A stretch of DNA of 33,605 bases from Oscillospiraceae bacterium (GCA_015065665.1 SVPX01000012.1:1-33605), one strand, 5' to 3'; positions 22,061 through 31,585 are shown, numbered from the stretch's first letter. Notes: generated from the letters alone by a model not told the origin. Translations and numbers: made by a program.

Positions 22061-23389
22061 TTATTCTACAAGGTCGCCGATAAGGTCGCAATCCAGCACA
22101 TCGGTGATTTTAACCTTGACAAATTCACCGGGCTGTACTTTCCTTTCAGCAATAAAGAAAACATTCGGGTCAACCTCGGGAGCATCTGCATAGCTTCTGC
22201 CGAAGTAACACTCGGCATATCTGTCAAATCCCTCGCAGAGAACCTCCACAGTTTCACCAACTCTGGAGTTGTTGTAGTTTTCCATAATATACTGCTGCTG
22301 TTCCATAATGGCAGAAGCGCGGAATTTACGCTCATCATCCTCAACCTGAGGAAGTTCTGCGGCAGGAGTATCTTCTTCTGTGGAATAAGCAAAGCAACCA
22401 AGACGCTCAAAGCCGATTTCTTTTGCAAATTCTGCTGCCTCCTCAAACTCCTCTTCGGTTTCTGTGGGGAAACCTGCAATGAGGGTTGTACGCAGAACAA
22501 CTGAGGGGATACGCTCTCTGATTTTATTAATAAGGGCGGTAAGTGTCTGCCTGTCGCCCTTGCGGTTCATAGCCTTAAGAACTCTGCCATTGCAATGCTG
22601 CAGGGGCAGGTCGATGTATTTTACGATTTTATCTTCACTTGCTATGGTGTCGATGAGTTCATCTGTGATTCTGTCGGGGTAGCAGTAAAGGATACGAATC
22701 CAGCGCAGATCCTCAATCTTGCAAAGTTCTCTGAGCAGTTCAGGGAGCATAAGTCTGCCGTAGATATCCTCGCCGTAGCGGGTGGTATCCTGAGCAATAA
22801 CATTCAGCTCCTTGACTCCACCTTCTACAAGATACTTTGCCTCGGCAATAATATCCTCCATCTTTCTGGAGCGGAAGTGACCGCGGATGAGGGGGATAGC
22901 GCAGTAGGTGCAACAGTTGTCGCAACCGTCTGCAACTCTCAGATAAGCATAGTGCAGAGGAGTGGACTGGATGCGTTTGCCGTCAAGAGGCTGGAGTACC
23001 TTGTCGGGGAAAGACTGAGTTTTTGCACCCTCAAGTACGGCCTTGACGGTTTCGGCAATATCACCGTTTGCACCAAGACCGATAACAGCGTCAGCCTCGG
23101 GAAGCTCAGTTGCAATCATCTCTTTGTATCTCTCAGCAAGGCAACCTGTAACAACAATATGTTTGATGGTTCCTTCCTTTTTGAGTTTGCCCAGTTCGAT
23201 GATTTCATCAATACTTTCCTGCTTTGCACTCTCGATGAATCCGCAGGTGTTGACTATTGCCACATCTGCTTTTGCAGGATCATCAACGAGAATGAATCCT
23301 GCTGCTTTTAATTTGTAGAGCATCATCTCAGCATCAACGCGATTCTTTGCGCAACCAAGAGATACTATTGAAACCTTGTAATTTTCCAT
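22061..23389 (-). CDS. rimO: Ribosomal protein S12 methylthiotransferase
   Basis: 442 residues from ATG 23389 with AGGT upstream; the frame is open further but overlaps recX and lacks a start site. The N-terminal MTTase domain has C13, C49 and C83 for the auxiliary 4Fe-4S cluster. C156, C160 and C163 (CDNCCTYC) bind the radical SAM cluster. A TRAM domain ends the protein. It adds the beta-methylthio group to Asp of S12. The start SIVSLGCAKNRVDAE is typical of RimO rather than MiaB. Confidence 0.95.
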   Translation of the reverse strand: MENYKVSIVSLGCAKNRVDAEMMLYKLKAAGFILVDDPAKADVAIVNTCGFIESAKQESIDEIIELGKLKKEGTIKHIVVTGCLAERYKEMIATELPEADAVIGLGANGDIAETVKAVLEGAKTQSFPDKVLQPLDGKRIQSTPLHYAYLRVADGCDNCCTYCAIPLIRGHFRSRKMEDIIAEAKYLVEGGVKELNVIAQDTTRYGEDIYGRLMLPELLRELCKIEDLRWIRILYCYPDRITDELIDTIASEDKIVKYIDLPLQHCNGRVLKAMNRKGDRQTLTALINKIRERIPSVVLRTTLIAGFPTETEEEFEEAAEFAKEIGFERLGCFAYSTEEDTPAAELPQVEDDERKFRASAIMEQQQYIMENYNNSRVGETVEVLCEGFDRYAECYFGRSYADAPEVDPNVFFIAERKVQPGEFVKVKITDVLDCDLIGDLVE

Positions 23390-23420
23390 AGCAAATACCT
23401 GTGTGTGGTTTATTGGACGG

Positions 23421-24032
23421 TCAGTAGTAATCGTCCTGAATGTATGAGTTAAGAACAGATTTAATGTCGGAGTATTTATATCCTGCTCTTTGCAGAGCCG
23501 CAATAGTACGTCTCAGTCCCTTTTCGTCTGAGAGGTTACGGGCATACTTTTTTTCTACAAGAGCGGCAATCTCAACCTGAGGGTCAATATCAAGGCTTTC
23601 GATAATCTCGTCTGTTAAATCTCTGTCTATTCCTTTTTGGGTAAGTTTGTATCGGATGTTCTGAGGAGATTGATGCTTTGATGCAAGTTCTGATGCATAG
23701 CGTCTTGCAAAGGCTTCGTCATTGATAAGCCCCAGTTCCTGCATTCTCTGCAGGGCTTTTTCTGCGGCTTCTTCAGAGTAGTCTTTTCTCAACTTGTCAT
23801 AAAGTTCCTTCGAGGAGTGATCACGATAGGAGATAAGCCACAACGCCTTTTCCTTTGCTCTGCGCAAATCAGACAGTTCTATAAGCCTGTGCAGGTCCTC
23901 GTCATCAAGCTCAACCCCTGGGGTTATCCGATTTTCTATAAGAGTCTGAGTGTCAAGTTTAAGTGCAAATTCTCCGTCAATATACAGGGCAGAGAGTGAC
24001 TTTTTCCTTGGCTCAACTGCTGTGACAGTCAT
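23421..24032 (-). CDS. recX: Regulatory protein RecX
   Basis: 203 residues, three RecX-type helical repeats (ALWLISYRDHSSKELYDKL, then LINDEAFARRYASELAS, then ALQRAGYKYSDIKSVL). RecX limits RecA filament growth. Its ATG shares a base with the recA stop (TGATG), so the ratio to RecA is likely set by translational coupling. rimO follows after 31 nt. Confidence 0.93.
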   Translation of the reverse strand: MTVTAVEPRKKSLSALYIDGEFALKLDTQTLIENRITPGVELDDEDLHRLIELSDLRRAKEKALWLISYRDHSSKELYDKLRKDYSEEAAEKALQRMQELGLINDEAFARRYASELASKHQSPQNIRYKLTQKGIDRDLTDEIIESLDIDPQVEIAALVEKKYARNLSDEKGLRRTIAALQRAGYKYSDIKSVLNSYIQDDYY

Positions 24033-25135
24033 CAGTCTTCAACCAGAATGTCAAGTTTAGCCCCTGACTTCTGGGGAGTATCAGCCTTCTTTGCAGCAAC
24101 GGGAGTTACTGTGGGAGCTGTTTTAGCAGTTTTAGCACCGCGGGTGTTGAGTTTGTCAATGTTCTCCCAGAGTTTTGCTTCAATCTCTGCGGCAAGTTCC
24201 TTGTTTGTGCGGAGCAGTTCCTTAACATTATCTCTGCCCTGACCAAGACGCATCTCGCCGTAGTTGAACCATGCGCCGGACTTCTGAACTACATCTGCCT
24301 TTACCGCAAGGTCAAGAAGTTCGCCCTCGCGGGAGATACCCTGTCCGTACATAATGTCAAACTCTGCCTCCTTGAAGGGGGGAGCAATCTTATTCTTAAC
24401 GACCTTTGCCTTTGTTCTGGAACCAATCATCTCGCCGTTTGCCTTGAGAGTTTCAACTCTGCGGATGTCGATACGAACGGAGCTGTAGAACTTGAGAGCA
24501 CGACCGCCGGGTGTAACCTCCGGGTTGCCGTATACAACGCCTACCTTCTCACGAAGCTGGTTGATAAAGATAGCAACGCAGTTGGACTTGGAGATAGCAC
24601 CTGCCAGTTTTCTCAGAGCCTGAGACATAAGTCTTGCCTGGAGGCCAACATGGCTGTCGCCCATCTCACCCTCAATTTCAGCCTTGGGAACAAGAGCTGC
24701 AACGGAGTCGATAACAATAACATCAATAGCACCTGAGCGGATAAGTGCCTCTGCAATCTCAAGTGCATCCTCACCTGTATCAGGCTGAGAAACCAGAAGA
24801 GAGTCAACATCTACACCCAATGCCTGAGCATAAACAGGGTCAAGAGCGTGTTCAACATCAATGAATGCAACGTTGCCGCCGTCTTTCTGTCCCTCTGCAA
24901 TACAATGAAGAGAGAGGGTGGTTTTACCTGAGGATTCAGGTCCGTATATTTCAATGATTCTGCCGCGGGGCAGACCGCCGATACCAAGCGCGATATCAAG
25001 GGAGAGGGAGCCTGTGGATACATGTCCCACACTCATAGCCTCGTTCTGTCCCAGACGCATAACTGCACCTTTACCAAATTGTTTTTCTATCTGACCGAGA
25101 GCGGTTTCAAGAGCTTTTGCTTTATCAATTGCCAT
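24032..25135 (-). CDS. recA: Recombinase RecA
   Basis: 367 residues from ATG 25135, which has AAGGAGAT about 10 nt upstream; a TTG at 25168 has no ribosome binding site and is rejected. Walker A is GPESSGKTT (65-73); then the Walker B VIDSVAAL and loop L1/L2 regions, with [19 protein letters not shown] typical. Needed for recombinational repair and SOS. The C-terminal tail is Lys/Thr/Ala-rich before an acidic end (KLDILVED). Confidence 0.98.
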   Translation of the reverse strand: MAIDKAKALETALGQIEKQFGKGAVMRLGQNEAMSVGHVSTGSLSLDIALGIGGLPRGRIIEIYGPESSGKTTLSLHCIAEGQKDGGNVAFIDVEHALDPVYAQALGVDVDSLLVSQPDTGEDALEIAEALIRSGAIDVIVIDSVAALVPKAEIEGEMGDSHVGLQARLMSQALRKLAGAISKSNCVAIFINQLREKVGVVYGNPEVTPGGRALKFYSSVRIDIRRVETLKANGEMIGSRTKAKVVKNKIAPPFKEAEFDIMYGQGISREGELLDLAVKADVVQKSGAWFNYGEMRLGQGRDNVKELLRTNKELAAEIEAKLWENIDKLNTRGAKTAKTAPTVTPVAAKKADTPQKSGAKLDILVED

Positions 25136-25198
25136 AGCGTTCAAATCTCCTTCTATGTCTTTATTCAAAAAATCAGGGCATCATCTGATACCGATAAT

Positions 25199-25227
25199 AT
25201 TATAAAATAACCTTTTAATAATTGCAA
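25199..25227 (-). promoter_or_regulatory. recA promoter
   Basis: Minus strand TTGCAA (25227-25222), 17 bp, TATAAT (25204-25199). A palindrome GTTCGAAC lies upstream at 25245-25252. It is not the usual GAAC-N4-GTTC LexA box of Firmicutes, so SOS control is not shown here. Confidence 0.8.
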
Positions 25228-25259
25228 TATTTTTGGTGCAAAAAGTTCGAACAAAATTT

Positions 25260-26120
25260 CTAATTCTTTTGCAAAGTCCCGTTTATAGCCCTATGCACAC
25301 CTCCGATATCGTCAAAAACCTGTATATTTACGAATCCTGCATCATTCATCATAGCAGAAATTGACTCTGCCTGCTGTGCATCATATTCAAAGCAGAGCAT
25401 ACCGCCCTGTTTCAGTTTTCTTGTGTAAAGAGGAATTATCCTGCGGTAAAATGTAAGACCATCAACACCCCCTGCAAGGGCAAGGGAGGGCTCATAGCGG
25501 ACTTCTCTTTGCAGAGTTTCCATATCCTCGTCTGTGACATAGGGTGGGTTTGAGATGATAAGGTCAAACTCACCGTCTGAAAAATCCTCTGCACAATTAA
25601 ATATATCATCGTGAATGATTCTGATGTCTGCTTTATTTTCTTTTGCGTTCTTCTGAAGATAAGGCAGGGCCAGGTCGGATATTTCAACAGCAGTAACCTG
25701 AGCGTTTTTGTATCTGAGTTTAAGGCTGATGGCAAGAATTCCCGAGCCTGAGCATAGGTCAAGAATTTTTAAATCCTCTCTGTCTTTAATAGAGTCAAGA
25801 TAGGGGAAAGTGGAGGTGAGTGCTACCTCAGTATCATCACGGGGGATAAGCACACCTTCACCAACATAGTACTTGTTGCCAAAGAATTCCCACTCGCCGA
25901 TTATATACTGGAGAGGCTCACCCTCAGCCCGTCTTTCTGCAAGGACAAATATTTTATCCTCAGCCTCTTTGCTGACAGGAGTGTCTCCCTCAGAAATAAG
26001 ACGGAGTCTGTCACAGGGGATTTCTGCATTTATAAGCCATGTTGCTTCAAAGGCAGGAGAGTCTACTCCTGCCTTCTCTAGGATTTCTGTTACTTTGTTG
26101 TATAGTTCTTTAAGTGTCAT
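25260..26120 (-). CDS. prmC: Release factor N5-glutamine methyltransferase
   Basis: 286 residues. N-terminal helical domain (1-80), then a SAM fold with LDLCSGSGILAISL and the catalytic ISNPPYV (NPPY motif). It methylates Gln of the GGQ motif in RF1 and RF2. The ATG lies one base after the stop of the DUF1385 gene, so translation is coupled. The usual neighbour prfA is not in view. Confidence 0.95.
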   Translation of the reverse strand: MTLKELYNKVTEILEKAGVDSPAFEATWLINAEIPCDRLRLISEGDTPVSKEAEDKIFVLAERRAEGEPLQYIIGEWEFFGNKYYVGEGVLIPRDDTEVALTSTFPYLDSIKDREDLKILDLCSGSGILAISLKLRYKNAQVTAVEISDLALPYLQKNAKENKADIRIIHDDIFNCAEDFSDGEFDLIISNPPYVTDEDMETLQREVRYEPSLALAGGVDGLTFYRRIIPLYTRKLKQGGMLCFEYDAQQAESISAMMNDAGFVNIQVFDDIGGVHRAINGTLQKN

Positions 26121-26121
26121 A

Positions 26122-27132
26122 TTACTTACAGTTTACAATGTCAGAGCCGTCATCGGGGATAACGGGTGTGATTGCTGCAATAGCAACCTCAAGCATTTTG
26201 TCGTCGGGCTCGCGGGTTGTGATGCGCTGTGCCCACAGACCGGGAGCGGCAATAATACGGGTAAACCAGTTATCGTATTTACCGCAGAGTTTGATAAGTT
26301 CGTATCCGATACCGCAGGTAAGGGGCAGAAGAAGAATCTTGATTGCAGAGCGGAGTACTGTACCCCATACACCCCAAAGTGTAAACTGAGGAATAAACAG
26401 ACCGATAACCACACCCAAAAGCAGCATAATTACAAGGAAACTCGTACCGCAACGGGGATGAAATCTGGAGTGCTTCCTGATATTCTCAACTGTAAGTTCC
26501 TCGTCTGCTTCGTAGCAGAAGATTGTCTTATGTTCTGCACCGTGATACATAAACACGCGCTTCATATCTTCCATCTGGGAAACTGCAATGATATAGCCTA
26601 AGAAGAGAAGAATCTTGAGGATACCCTCAAAGGCAGACTGTGTAATCTTCAGATCAACAAACTCGTTGAATGCAGGAGTTACATCAAGATTTGCAATAAG
26701 GCTGTAGAGAAATGTGGGAAGCCAGAAGAATAGTACCAGGGCAAGTGCCACACCAAGTACAGAGGCAATAGACATAATAACACCCATGAGCTTTTCACCC
26801 AGTTTGTCATTGAGCCAACGCTCAAATTTGCTCATTTCTTCCTCTTCTGTTTCAATGGAGTTGATTGCCTTGTCAGCAGAGAGCATAAGGGATTTATAAC
26901 TGAGTCTGAAAGAATCAATCATACCGATAACACCGCGGACAAGAGGCAGACGGAAAAACTTGCATTTAGCAGAGAGAGGCTTAACAGTAATCTCCTCTGT
27001 TTCGATTGTGTTTTCCCCTGTGCGTACAGCAACGTTGATATTCTTGGGGCCACGCATCATAATACCTTCGATAAGAGCAGAGCCGCCGATAGATGTGATT
27101 TTCTTTACATTTTCTTTTTTGTTACAAGCCAA
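26122..27132 (-). CDS. DUF1385 (YqhQ-like) membrane protein
   Basis: 336 residues from TTG 27132, which stands 8 nt after AAGGAAGG; the upstream GTG at 27141 overlaps that site. SIGGSALIEGIMMRGPKN is the DUF1385 hallmark. Further on come four or so membrane segments (about 115-140, 170-195, 235-285) and MYHGAEHKTIFCYEA, then HPRCGTSF. The His/Cys motifs suggest a metal site. Role unproven; the family is commonly linked to prmC/prfA in Firmicutes, as here. Confidence 0.88.
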   Translation of the reverse strand: MACNKKENVKKITSIGGSALIEGIMMRGPKNINVAVRTGENTIETEEITVKPLSAKCKFFRLPLVRGVIGMIDSFRLSYKSLMLSADKAINSIETEEEEMSKFERWLNDKLGEKLMGVIMSIASVLGVALALVLFFWLPTFLYSLIANLDVTPAFNEFVDLKITQSAFEGILKILLFLGYIIAVSQMEDMKRVFMYHGAEHKTIFCYEADEELTVENIRKHSRFHPRCGTSFLVIMLLLGVVIGLFIPQFTLWGVWGTVLRSAIKILLLPLTCGIGYELIKLCGKYDNWFTRIIAAPGLWAQRITTREPDDKMLEVAIAAITPVIPDDGSDIVNCK

Positions 27133-27178
27133 TACGAACACCTTCCTTTATGTTGAATTTATACCTTCCGAAAATAAC

Positions 27179-28585
27179 TTATTCTGTTGCAACGGGAAGA
27201 GTGATGGTAACAGTAGTACCAACACCGATTCCGCTTTCTATGTCAAGAGTGCCGCCGTGCTTTACTACGATTTCGTCAGCAATTGCGAGACCGATACCGC
27301 TGCCGCGAACACTCTGATTTGCCTTGAAAAATTTATCCTTAACGCGGGGCAGGTCATCGGGAGCAATACCGCAACCTGTGTCGGTTACGACTATTTTTAT
27401 TGTGTCATCTTCGTGGATAACCTGAACACCCACCACACCCTCAGCGGGAGTATACTTGAGAGCATTGTCAATAATGTTTATAAATACCTGCTTGAGTTTA
27501 TTCTTATCTGCCATTACAGGGGGCATAATCTCAGGCTGGTCATAGAGCAGATGCTTCTGCTCAGAGATTGCTCTGTCGCGGAGCATATAGAGGACGTCCT
27601 CTATTTCTGCGAGAATATCAAGTTTCTCCATACGAAGCACCATACTCTCATTCTGCATACGGGAGAAATCAAGAAGCTCCTCAACAATACCTGTAAGTCG
27701 GGAGGATTCCTTTACGATAATATCCATACCCTTATCAAATGTTTCTTTGTCGGGAATACCGCAACCCTGCATGGTTTCTGCCCAGCCTTTGATAGCGGTG
27801 AGGGGAGTACGCAGTTCGTGAGAAACGCTGGAGATAAAGTCGTTTTTCAGCCTCTCGGAAGCGCCAAGCTCCCTTGCCATATCATTGATAGAGTCGCACA
27901 GATCACCGATTTCGTCATCGTACATCTTGTCAATCTGAGCATTGAAGTCACCCTGGGCAATCTGCTTTGCTGTGTCAGAGATAACTCTGACAGGGCGTAC
28001 GATAGAGCGGATGAAATATGTACCTGAGAAGATTACAAGAGAAATAATAATAAGACCTACTGCGGTGAAAATTGCGATAGAAGTGAATAAAAGTCTGTTT
28101 ACAGCGGTCATAGAGGTCACATAGCGGATAGCACATACTGTGTTGCCTGTGGTGTTACGGACAATTCTTGTAACAGCAGTTACCTTCTCACCTGTAGAGA
28201 GTCTGCCTGTCCACTTGGCGTAACCTGCCCCTGAATCCTTAGCCGCTTCGTAGTCGGGCATAGGCTCGTTCCCCTCGGGAGTAAAGCCTGTGGAGGTTGC
28301 AATAATGTTGCCTGAGCGGCTGATAACGGTGATTTCCATTCTTTCTTTTTCAGAGAAGCTTTCCACATAACCTCTCACTGTTGAAGAAAAACCTGCATCT
28401 GTGTCAGAGTTGTAGTCTGAAAGTATGTTCAGAAGTTCAACGCTTCTGCCGCTGAGAGTCTGTTCAACAGAAGAATAGTAGTAGGTCGTAAAGAAGTAGG
28501 AAAGACAGACTACCGCAAAAACAACGATAGCTACAATGGTGCAAAGGGTATTGAGTACCCAACGCTTTGTGATACCTTTAAACAA
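27179..28585 (-). CDS. Sensor histidine kinase of a two-component system
   Basis: 468 residues from TTG 28585, with AAAAGGAGG 9 nt upstream. TM1 about 10-32, an extracytoplasmic sensor of about 130 residues, TM2 about 165-192, and HAMP to about 245. HisKA follows with SHELRTPLTAIKGW (phosphorylated His near 258), then HATPase with a typical N box (NIIDNALKYTPAEG), DTGCGIAPDDL and GIGLAIADEIV. The pairing regulator is the next gene upstream (68 nt). The signal is unknown; the sensor is of the PhoR/ResE-like type. Confidence 0.95.
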   Translation of the reverse strand: MFKGITKRWVLNTLCTIVAIVVFAVVCLSYFFTTYYYSSVEQTLSGRSVELLNILSDYNSDTDAGFSSTVRGYVESFSEKERMEITVISRSGNIIATSTGFTPEGNEPMPDYEAAKDSGAGYAKWTGRLSTGEKVTAVTRIVRNTTGNTVCAIRYVTSMTAVNRLLFTSIAIFTAVGLIIISLVIFSGTYFIRSIVRPVRVISDTAKQIAQGDFNAQIDKMYDDEIGDLCDSINDMARELGASERLKNDFISSVSHELRTPLTAIKGWAETMQGCGIPDKETFDKGMDIIVKESSRLTGIVEELLDFSRMQNESMVLRMEKLDILAEIEDVLYMLRDRAISEQKHLLYDQPEIMPPVMADKNKLKQVFINIIDNALKYTPAEGVVGVQVIHEDDTIKIVVTDTGCGIAPDDLPRVKDKFFKANQSVRGSGIGLAIADEIVVKHGGTLDIESGIGVGTTVTITLPVATE

Positions 28586-28653
28586 CTGATACGACCTCCT
28601 TTTCTGAAAAATAGATTAATAGAAATAAATGTGTATTGTATATATTTGCTGGT

Positions 28654-29355
28654 TTATGCGTCCCACTTGTAACCAAGTCCCCAAACTGTAACAATGTACT
28701 TGGGATTTGAGGGTTCATCTTCAACCTTCATACGCAGACGGCGGATGTTAACATCAACAATCTTTTCTTCGCCTACATAAGCCTCGCCCCATACATGGTT
28801 GAGGATGTCAATTCTGTCAAGAGCTGTGCCGGGGTTGGAGAAGAAGTACTCCATAATCTGGAACTCAACCTGAGTAAGTTCAATCTGTTTACCGTTCTTT
28901 GTGAGGGAGCGGTTACGCAGATTAAGTGTGAAGATGCCGCTCTTCATTTCTTCTTTGAAGTTGTTTTCTGAACGCTGCTGTGCAATAACAATTCTGCGGT
29001 GGAGAGAGTCAACTCTTGCTACCAGCTCGCTGGGAGAGAAAGGCTTTGTAACATAGTCGTCAGCACCCAGCATAAGACCTGTTACCTTATCCATCTCCTG
29101 TGTACGGGCAGAAAGCATAATGATACCGATGTTGCCGTTTTTGTTTCTCAGTTCTTTGCAGACCTGAAGTCCGTCAATACCGGGCATCATAATATCAAGG
29201 ATAGCAACATCGAAGTCGCCGCCGTGTTCTTCATATTTCTGCAGACCTGCCTCGCCACAGTCTGCCTCTACTACCTCATAACCTGCACGTCTTAAGTTGA
29301 TAACCACAAAGTCGCGGATAGCGGCTTCGTCCTCGCAGACAAGAATTTTTTTCAT
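28654..29355 (-). CDS. OmpR/PhoB-family response regulator
   Basis: 233 residues. Receiver domain 1-120: acidic pocket E8/D9, phosphoacceptor D54 (AILDIMMPG), then a Thr/Ser around MLSAR and YVTKPFSPSE with the conserved Lys. Winged-helix DNA-binding domain about 135-233 (VEFQIMEYFFSNPG, then VDVNIRRLRMKVE). GGAGG precedes the ATG. It partners the kinase at 27179-28585; targets are unknown. Confidence 0.96.
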   Translation of the reverse strand: MKKILVCEDEAAIRDFVVINLRRAGYEVVEADCGEAGLQKYEEHGGDFDVAILDIMMPGIDGLQVCKELRNKNGNIGIIMLSARTQEMDKVTGLMLGADDYVTKPFSPSELVARVDSLHRRIVIAQQRSENNFKEEMKSGIFTLNLRNRSLTKNGKQIELTQVEFQIMEYFFSNPGTALDRIDILNHVWGEAYVGEEKIVDVNIRRLRMKVEDEPSNPKYIVTVWGLGYKWDA

Positions 29356-29409
29356 AATAAAACCTCCGTTTCACGTTAACTGAACTATATTGTGATTTCG
29401 TTTTTGTTG

Positions 29410-30738
29410 TTATTTCTCTGTAAGTGTGAAACACTTTGCTACTTCTTCGTTAGTCAGAAGCATTTCACTGTTAAGTCCCGGTGTAATGAATGTATACACA
29501 TAACTGTCGTTACGGCAGAGTTCTGTATAACCCTTTGCAGATACACCATCTGCAAATACATCGGGAGCAAACATTCTGATAATCAGAATAACATCACCGG
29601 GTTTACCTTCCTGAGTCCACTGATAGAATGTGATTTCGTTTGTAGAGTAATTCACATAAGCGGTGAAGTTTTCACCCCATTTATCGGGAACTGTGAACCT
29701 GAGCCCGTATACAAGGCTTGTAACCTGCTTAAGGTTTAGCTCCATAATCTCTGTGGCGGAGTATTCGCACCAGCAGATGAGTGCCGCAGGAACAGCCTCG
29801 GTCTGAATATCGTCAATGTTAAGTTTGAAGGTGTTGGGGATTTCGATAATGCCGTCACCATCTATATCCTCAGAAAGAACAGCGTATGAACGCTCAGCCT
29901 GACTTGTGGGGCTGTCACCTGTGAAGGACACAACCTGCAGGGATGCAAAGTACTGGCTGTAATATATTAGTTGCGTTGTGTATGTGCCTGCAGATGTTAC
30001 ACCATCAATAACAGCACCCTGCTGTCCGTAAAAAACTCTGCCTGTCTGGAGTTTTGCAAAACTCACTACATCACCGCTTGTAAGTGATTCGCTGATGGTG
30101 TACAGACCGTTCTTTGTATCATTGAGAGTTATAAGTGATGCTGTTGCAGGTTTGTCTTCTGTATACAGAGAAAGGAGAAGGAGTTCTTCTTTTCCGCTGC
30201 CTGTAAAGTCAGAGCAGAGCAGGTCTGAATACTGAGTCTCACATATAATCTCTGTGCTTGTGCCATCCTGTGTATAGTACAGGGACAAATCTTTTACAAG
30301 GTTATTGTATGTGTTCCAACCAACAAGGATTTCTGATTTTCCGTCACCGTCAAGGTCTGTGAAAATCAGTCTGTCTACAGCGGTGCTTTTGCTTGTGTGA
30401 TTGCCGATAACTGTCCACTTGCCGTCTATGCTGTCCATAATCAGCAGATGAACTGTCTGTGCTTCACCTGAAGGCATATAGAAGGCAATGGCTTCGTAAG
30501 TGGAGTCGCCGTCAAAGTCTGTTGTGGTGATAGCAGAGCGGTAGTTACCGTTCTGAGGATATTTGAGAGTGTAGTCTGAGCCTGCTTCTTTATCGATAAG
30601 TTTCTGAATTTCCGCTTTTTCTCCTGTTGCCTTGGGAGGACTCATAAGTTCAATAACATTGAATGTTATTGCGTCACATCCGCATAAAGCAAAGACCAGA
30701 AAGACGGTCAATAAAAGCAGAAGTATTTTCTTTTTCAT
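29410..30738 (-). CDS. Lipoprotein with FG-GAP/VCBS-like repeats
   Basis: 442 residues. A lipoprotein signal ends ALCGC (Cys21). The mature part carries repeat blades with Ca2+-loop-like motifs: TTDFDGDSTYEAI (about 72-84), TDLDGDGKSEI (about 127-137), then SDFTGSGKEEL and SEDIDGDGIIEI. These resemble integrin-type FG-GAP/beta-propeller loops. AAGGAGG precedes the ATG. It sits between trmB and the two-component genes with short gaps (37 and 54 nt), so it may be co-transcribed and could feed the sensor; that is inference. Confidence 0.8.
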   Translation of the reverse strand: MKKKILLLLLTVFLVFALCGCDAITFNVIELMSPPKATGEKAEIQKLIDKEAGSDYTLKYPQNGNYRSAITTTDFDGDSTYEAIAFYMPSGEAQTVHLLIMDSIDGKWTVIGNHTSKSTAVDRLIFTDLDGDGKSEILVGWNTYNNLVKDLSLYYTQDGTSTEIICETQYSDLLCSDFTGSGKEELLLLSLYTEDKPATASLITLNDTKNGLYTISESLTSGDVVSFAKLQTGRVFYGQQGAVIDGVTSAGTYTTQLIYYSQYFASLQVVSFTGDSPTSQAERSYAVLSEDIDGDGIIEIPNTFKLNIDDIQTEAVPAALICWCEYSATEIMELNLKQVTSLVYGLRFTVPDKWGENFTAYVNYSTNEITFYQWTQEGKPGDVILIIRMFAPDVFADGVSAKGYTELCRNDSYVYTFITPGLNSEMLLTNEEVAKCFTLTEK

Positions 30739-30775
30739 TTTACCGCCTCCTTGTGAATCTGCGGTTTGTGATTTG

Positions 30776-31453
30776 TTACTGTATATCCTCGGGGAGGTTG
30801 CCCTTTACTGCTACAAGATACTTGATGAGTATACCCTCGTCAGAGAACATCTTCTCATGTTCTGTGACAATGTTACCCTCAACACCGCTTGAGTGCAGGT
30901 CACGGGTAAGATATGTAATCTCAAATCCACAACTTGTAAAGTACTCCAGGCTGTCTTCAAAGAGTTCATCGTCATCAGTCTTGAAGTGAATCTCGCCTTT
31001 ATCTGCAAGGAACTCTCTGTATTGCATAAGCTTGGTGGGGTGAGTAAGACGGCGTTTGTTGTGTTTACCTCTGGGCCAGGGATTGCAGAAGTTGATGTAC
31101 ATACGGGCAATGCCGTCTGCCTTGTCAATAATCTCTGTGATTTTATCTACATTGTAGGCTGTCAGAACAATGTTTGATACTTCTCTTTTGTTTTCTTCAA
31201 AGAGCTTAACAATATTGCGTCTGCCAACTGCCAGCATATCGCTGATAAGGTCAACTGCGATGAAGTTAGTGTCGGGATTCCTGAGTCCTTTGTGTGCTAC
31301 AAAGGTACCCTTGCCGCAACCTACTTCCAGTTCAATGGGATTGTCATTTTTAAAGAAACTGCGCCAGTTTCCTTTATATTCTACGGGCTTACCTACAAAG
31401 AAAGGACAAGCATTCAGCTCAGGTTCAGCCCATTTCTTTTTTCTCATTCTCAT
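30776..31453 (-). CDS. trmB: tRNA (guanine46-N7)-methyltransferase
   Basis: 225 residues. LEVGCGKGTFVAHKG is the SAM motif, INFCNPWPRGKHNKRRLTHP the TrmB signature and HFKTDDDELFE the next conserved block. It methylates G46 of tRNAs. GGTGA lies 5 nt before ATG 31453, and a second ATG follows two codons later. The promoter has an unusual inverted repeat (31469-31527). It is the first gene of the leftward trmB-lipoprotein-response regulator run. Confidence 0.96.
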   Translation of the reverse strand: MRMRKKKWAEPELNACPFFVGKPVEYKGNWRSFFKNDNPIELEVGCGKGTFVAHKGLRNPDTNFIAVDLISDMLAVGRRNIVKLFEENKREVSNIVLTAYNVDKITEIIDKADGIARMYINFCNPWPRGKHNKRRLTHPTKLMQYREFLADKGEIHFKTDDDELFEDSLEYFTSCGFEITYLTRDLHSSGVEGNIVTEHEKMFSDEGILIKYLVAVKGNLPEDIQ

Positions 31454-31468
31454 TATATCACCGTCAAA

Positions 31469-31536
31469 ACACTATATTTTGATAATATATATACCTAATT
31501 AGTAATTATTATATCAAAATATAGTGGTTAATGCAA
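31469..31536 (-). promoter_or_regulatory. trmB promoter with a perfect 15-bp inverted repeat, NrdR-like
   Basis: Minus strand TTGCAT (31536-31531), 17 bp, TATAAT (31513-31508). CACTATATTTTGATA (31470-31484) and TATCAAAATATAGTG (31512-31526) are exact inverted repeats 42 bp apart; the right arm fills the spacer. Each arm matches 12 of 16 positions of an NrdR box by my count (left half intact, right half degenerate). Some dimeric or tetrameric regulator probably binds here. Confidence 0.75.
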
Positions 31537-31585
31537 TTGTTTTTGCACAAAAAATTATAAGTATTTAATAATATTAACAAATATG

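Noticed and set aside
22595..23311. 238-codon + strand frame opposite rimO
   Set aside because: Antisense shadow of rimO; no ribosome binding site and no motif.
25245..25252. GTTCGAAC as a LexA operator of recA
   Set aside because: Firmicute LexA boxes need GAAC and GTTC halves separated by four bases; here the order and spacing are wrong.
26960..28027. Long open frame (355 codons) on the + strand opposite the DUF1385 and histidine kinase genes
   Set aside because: It is antisense to two well-supported genes, begins without a ribosome binding site, and its product has no recognisable motif. It arises from biased codon use on the minus strand.
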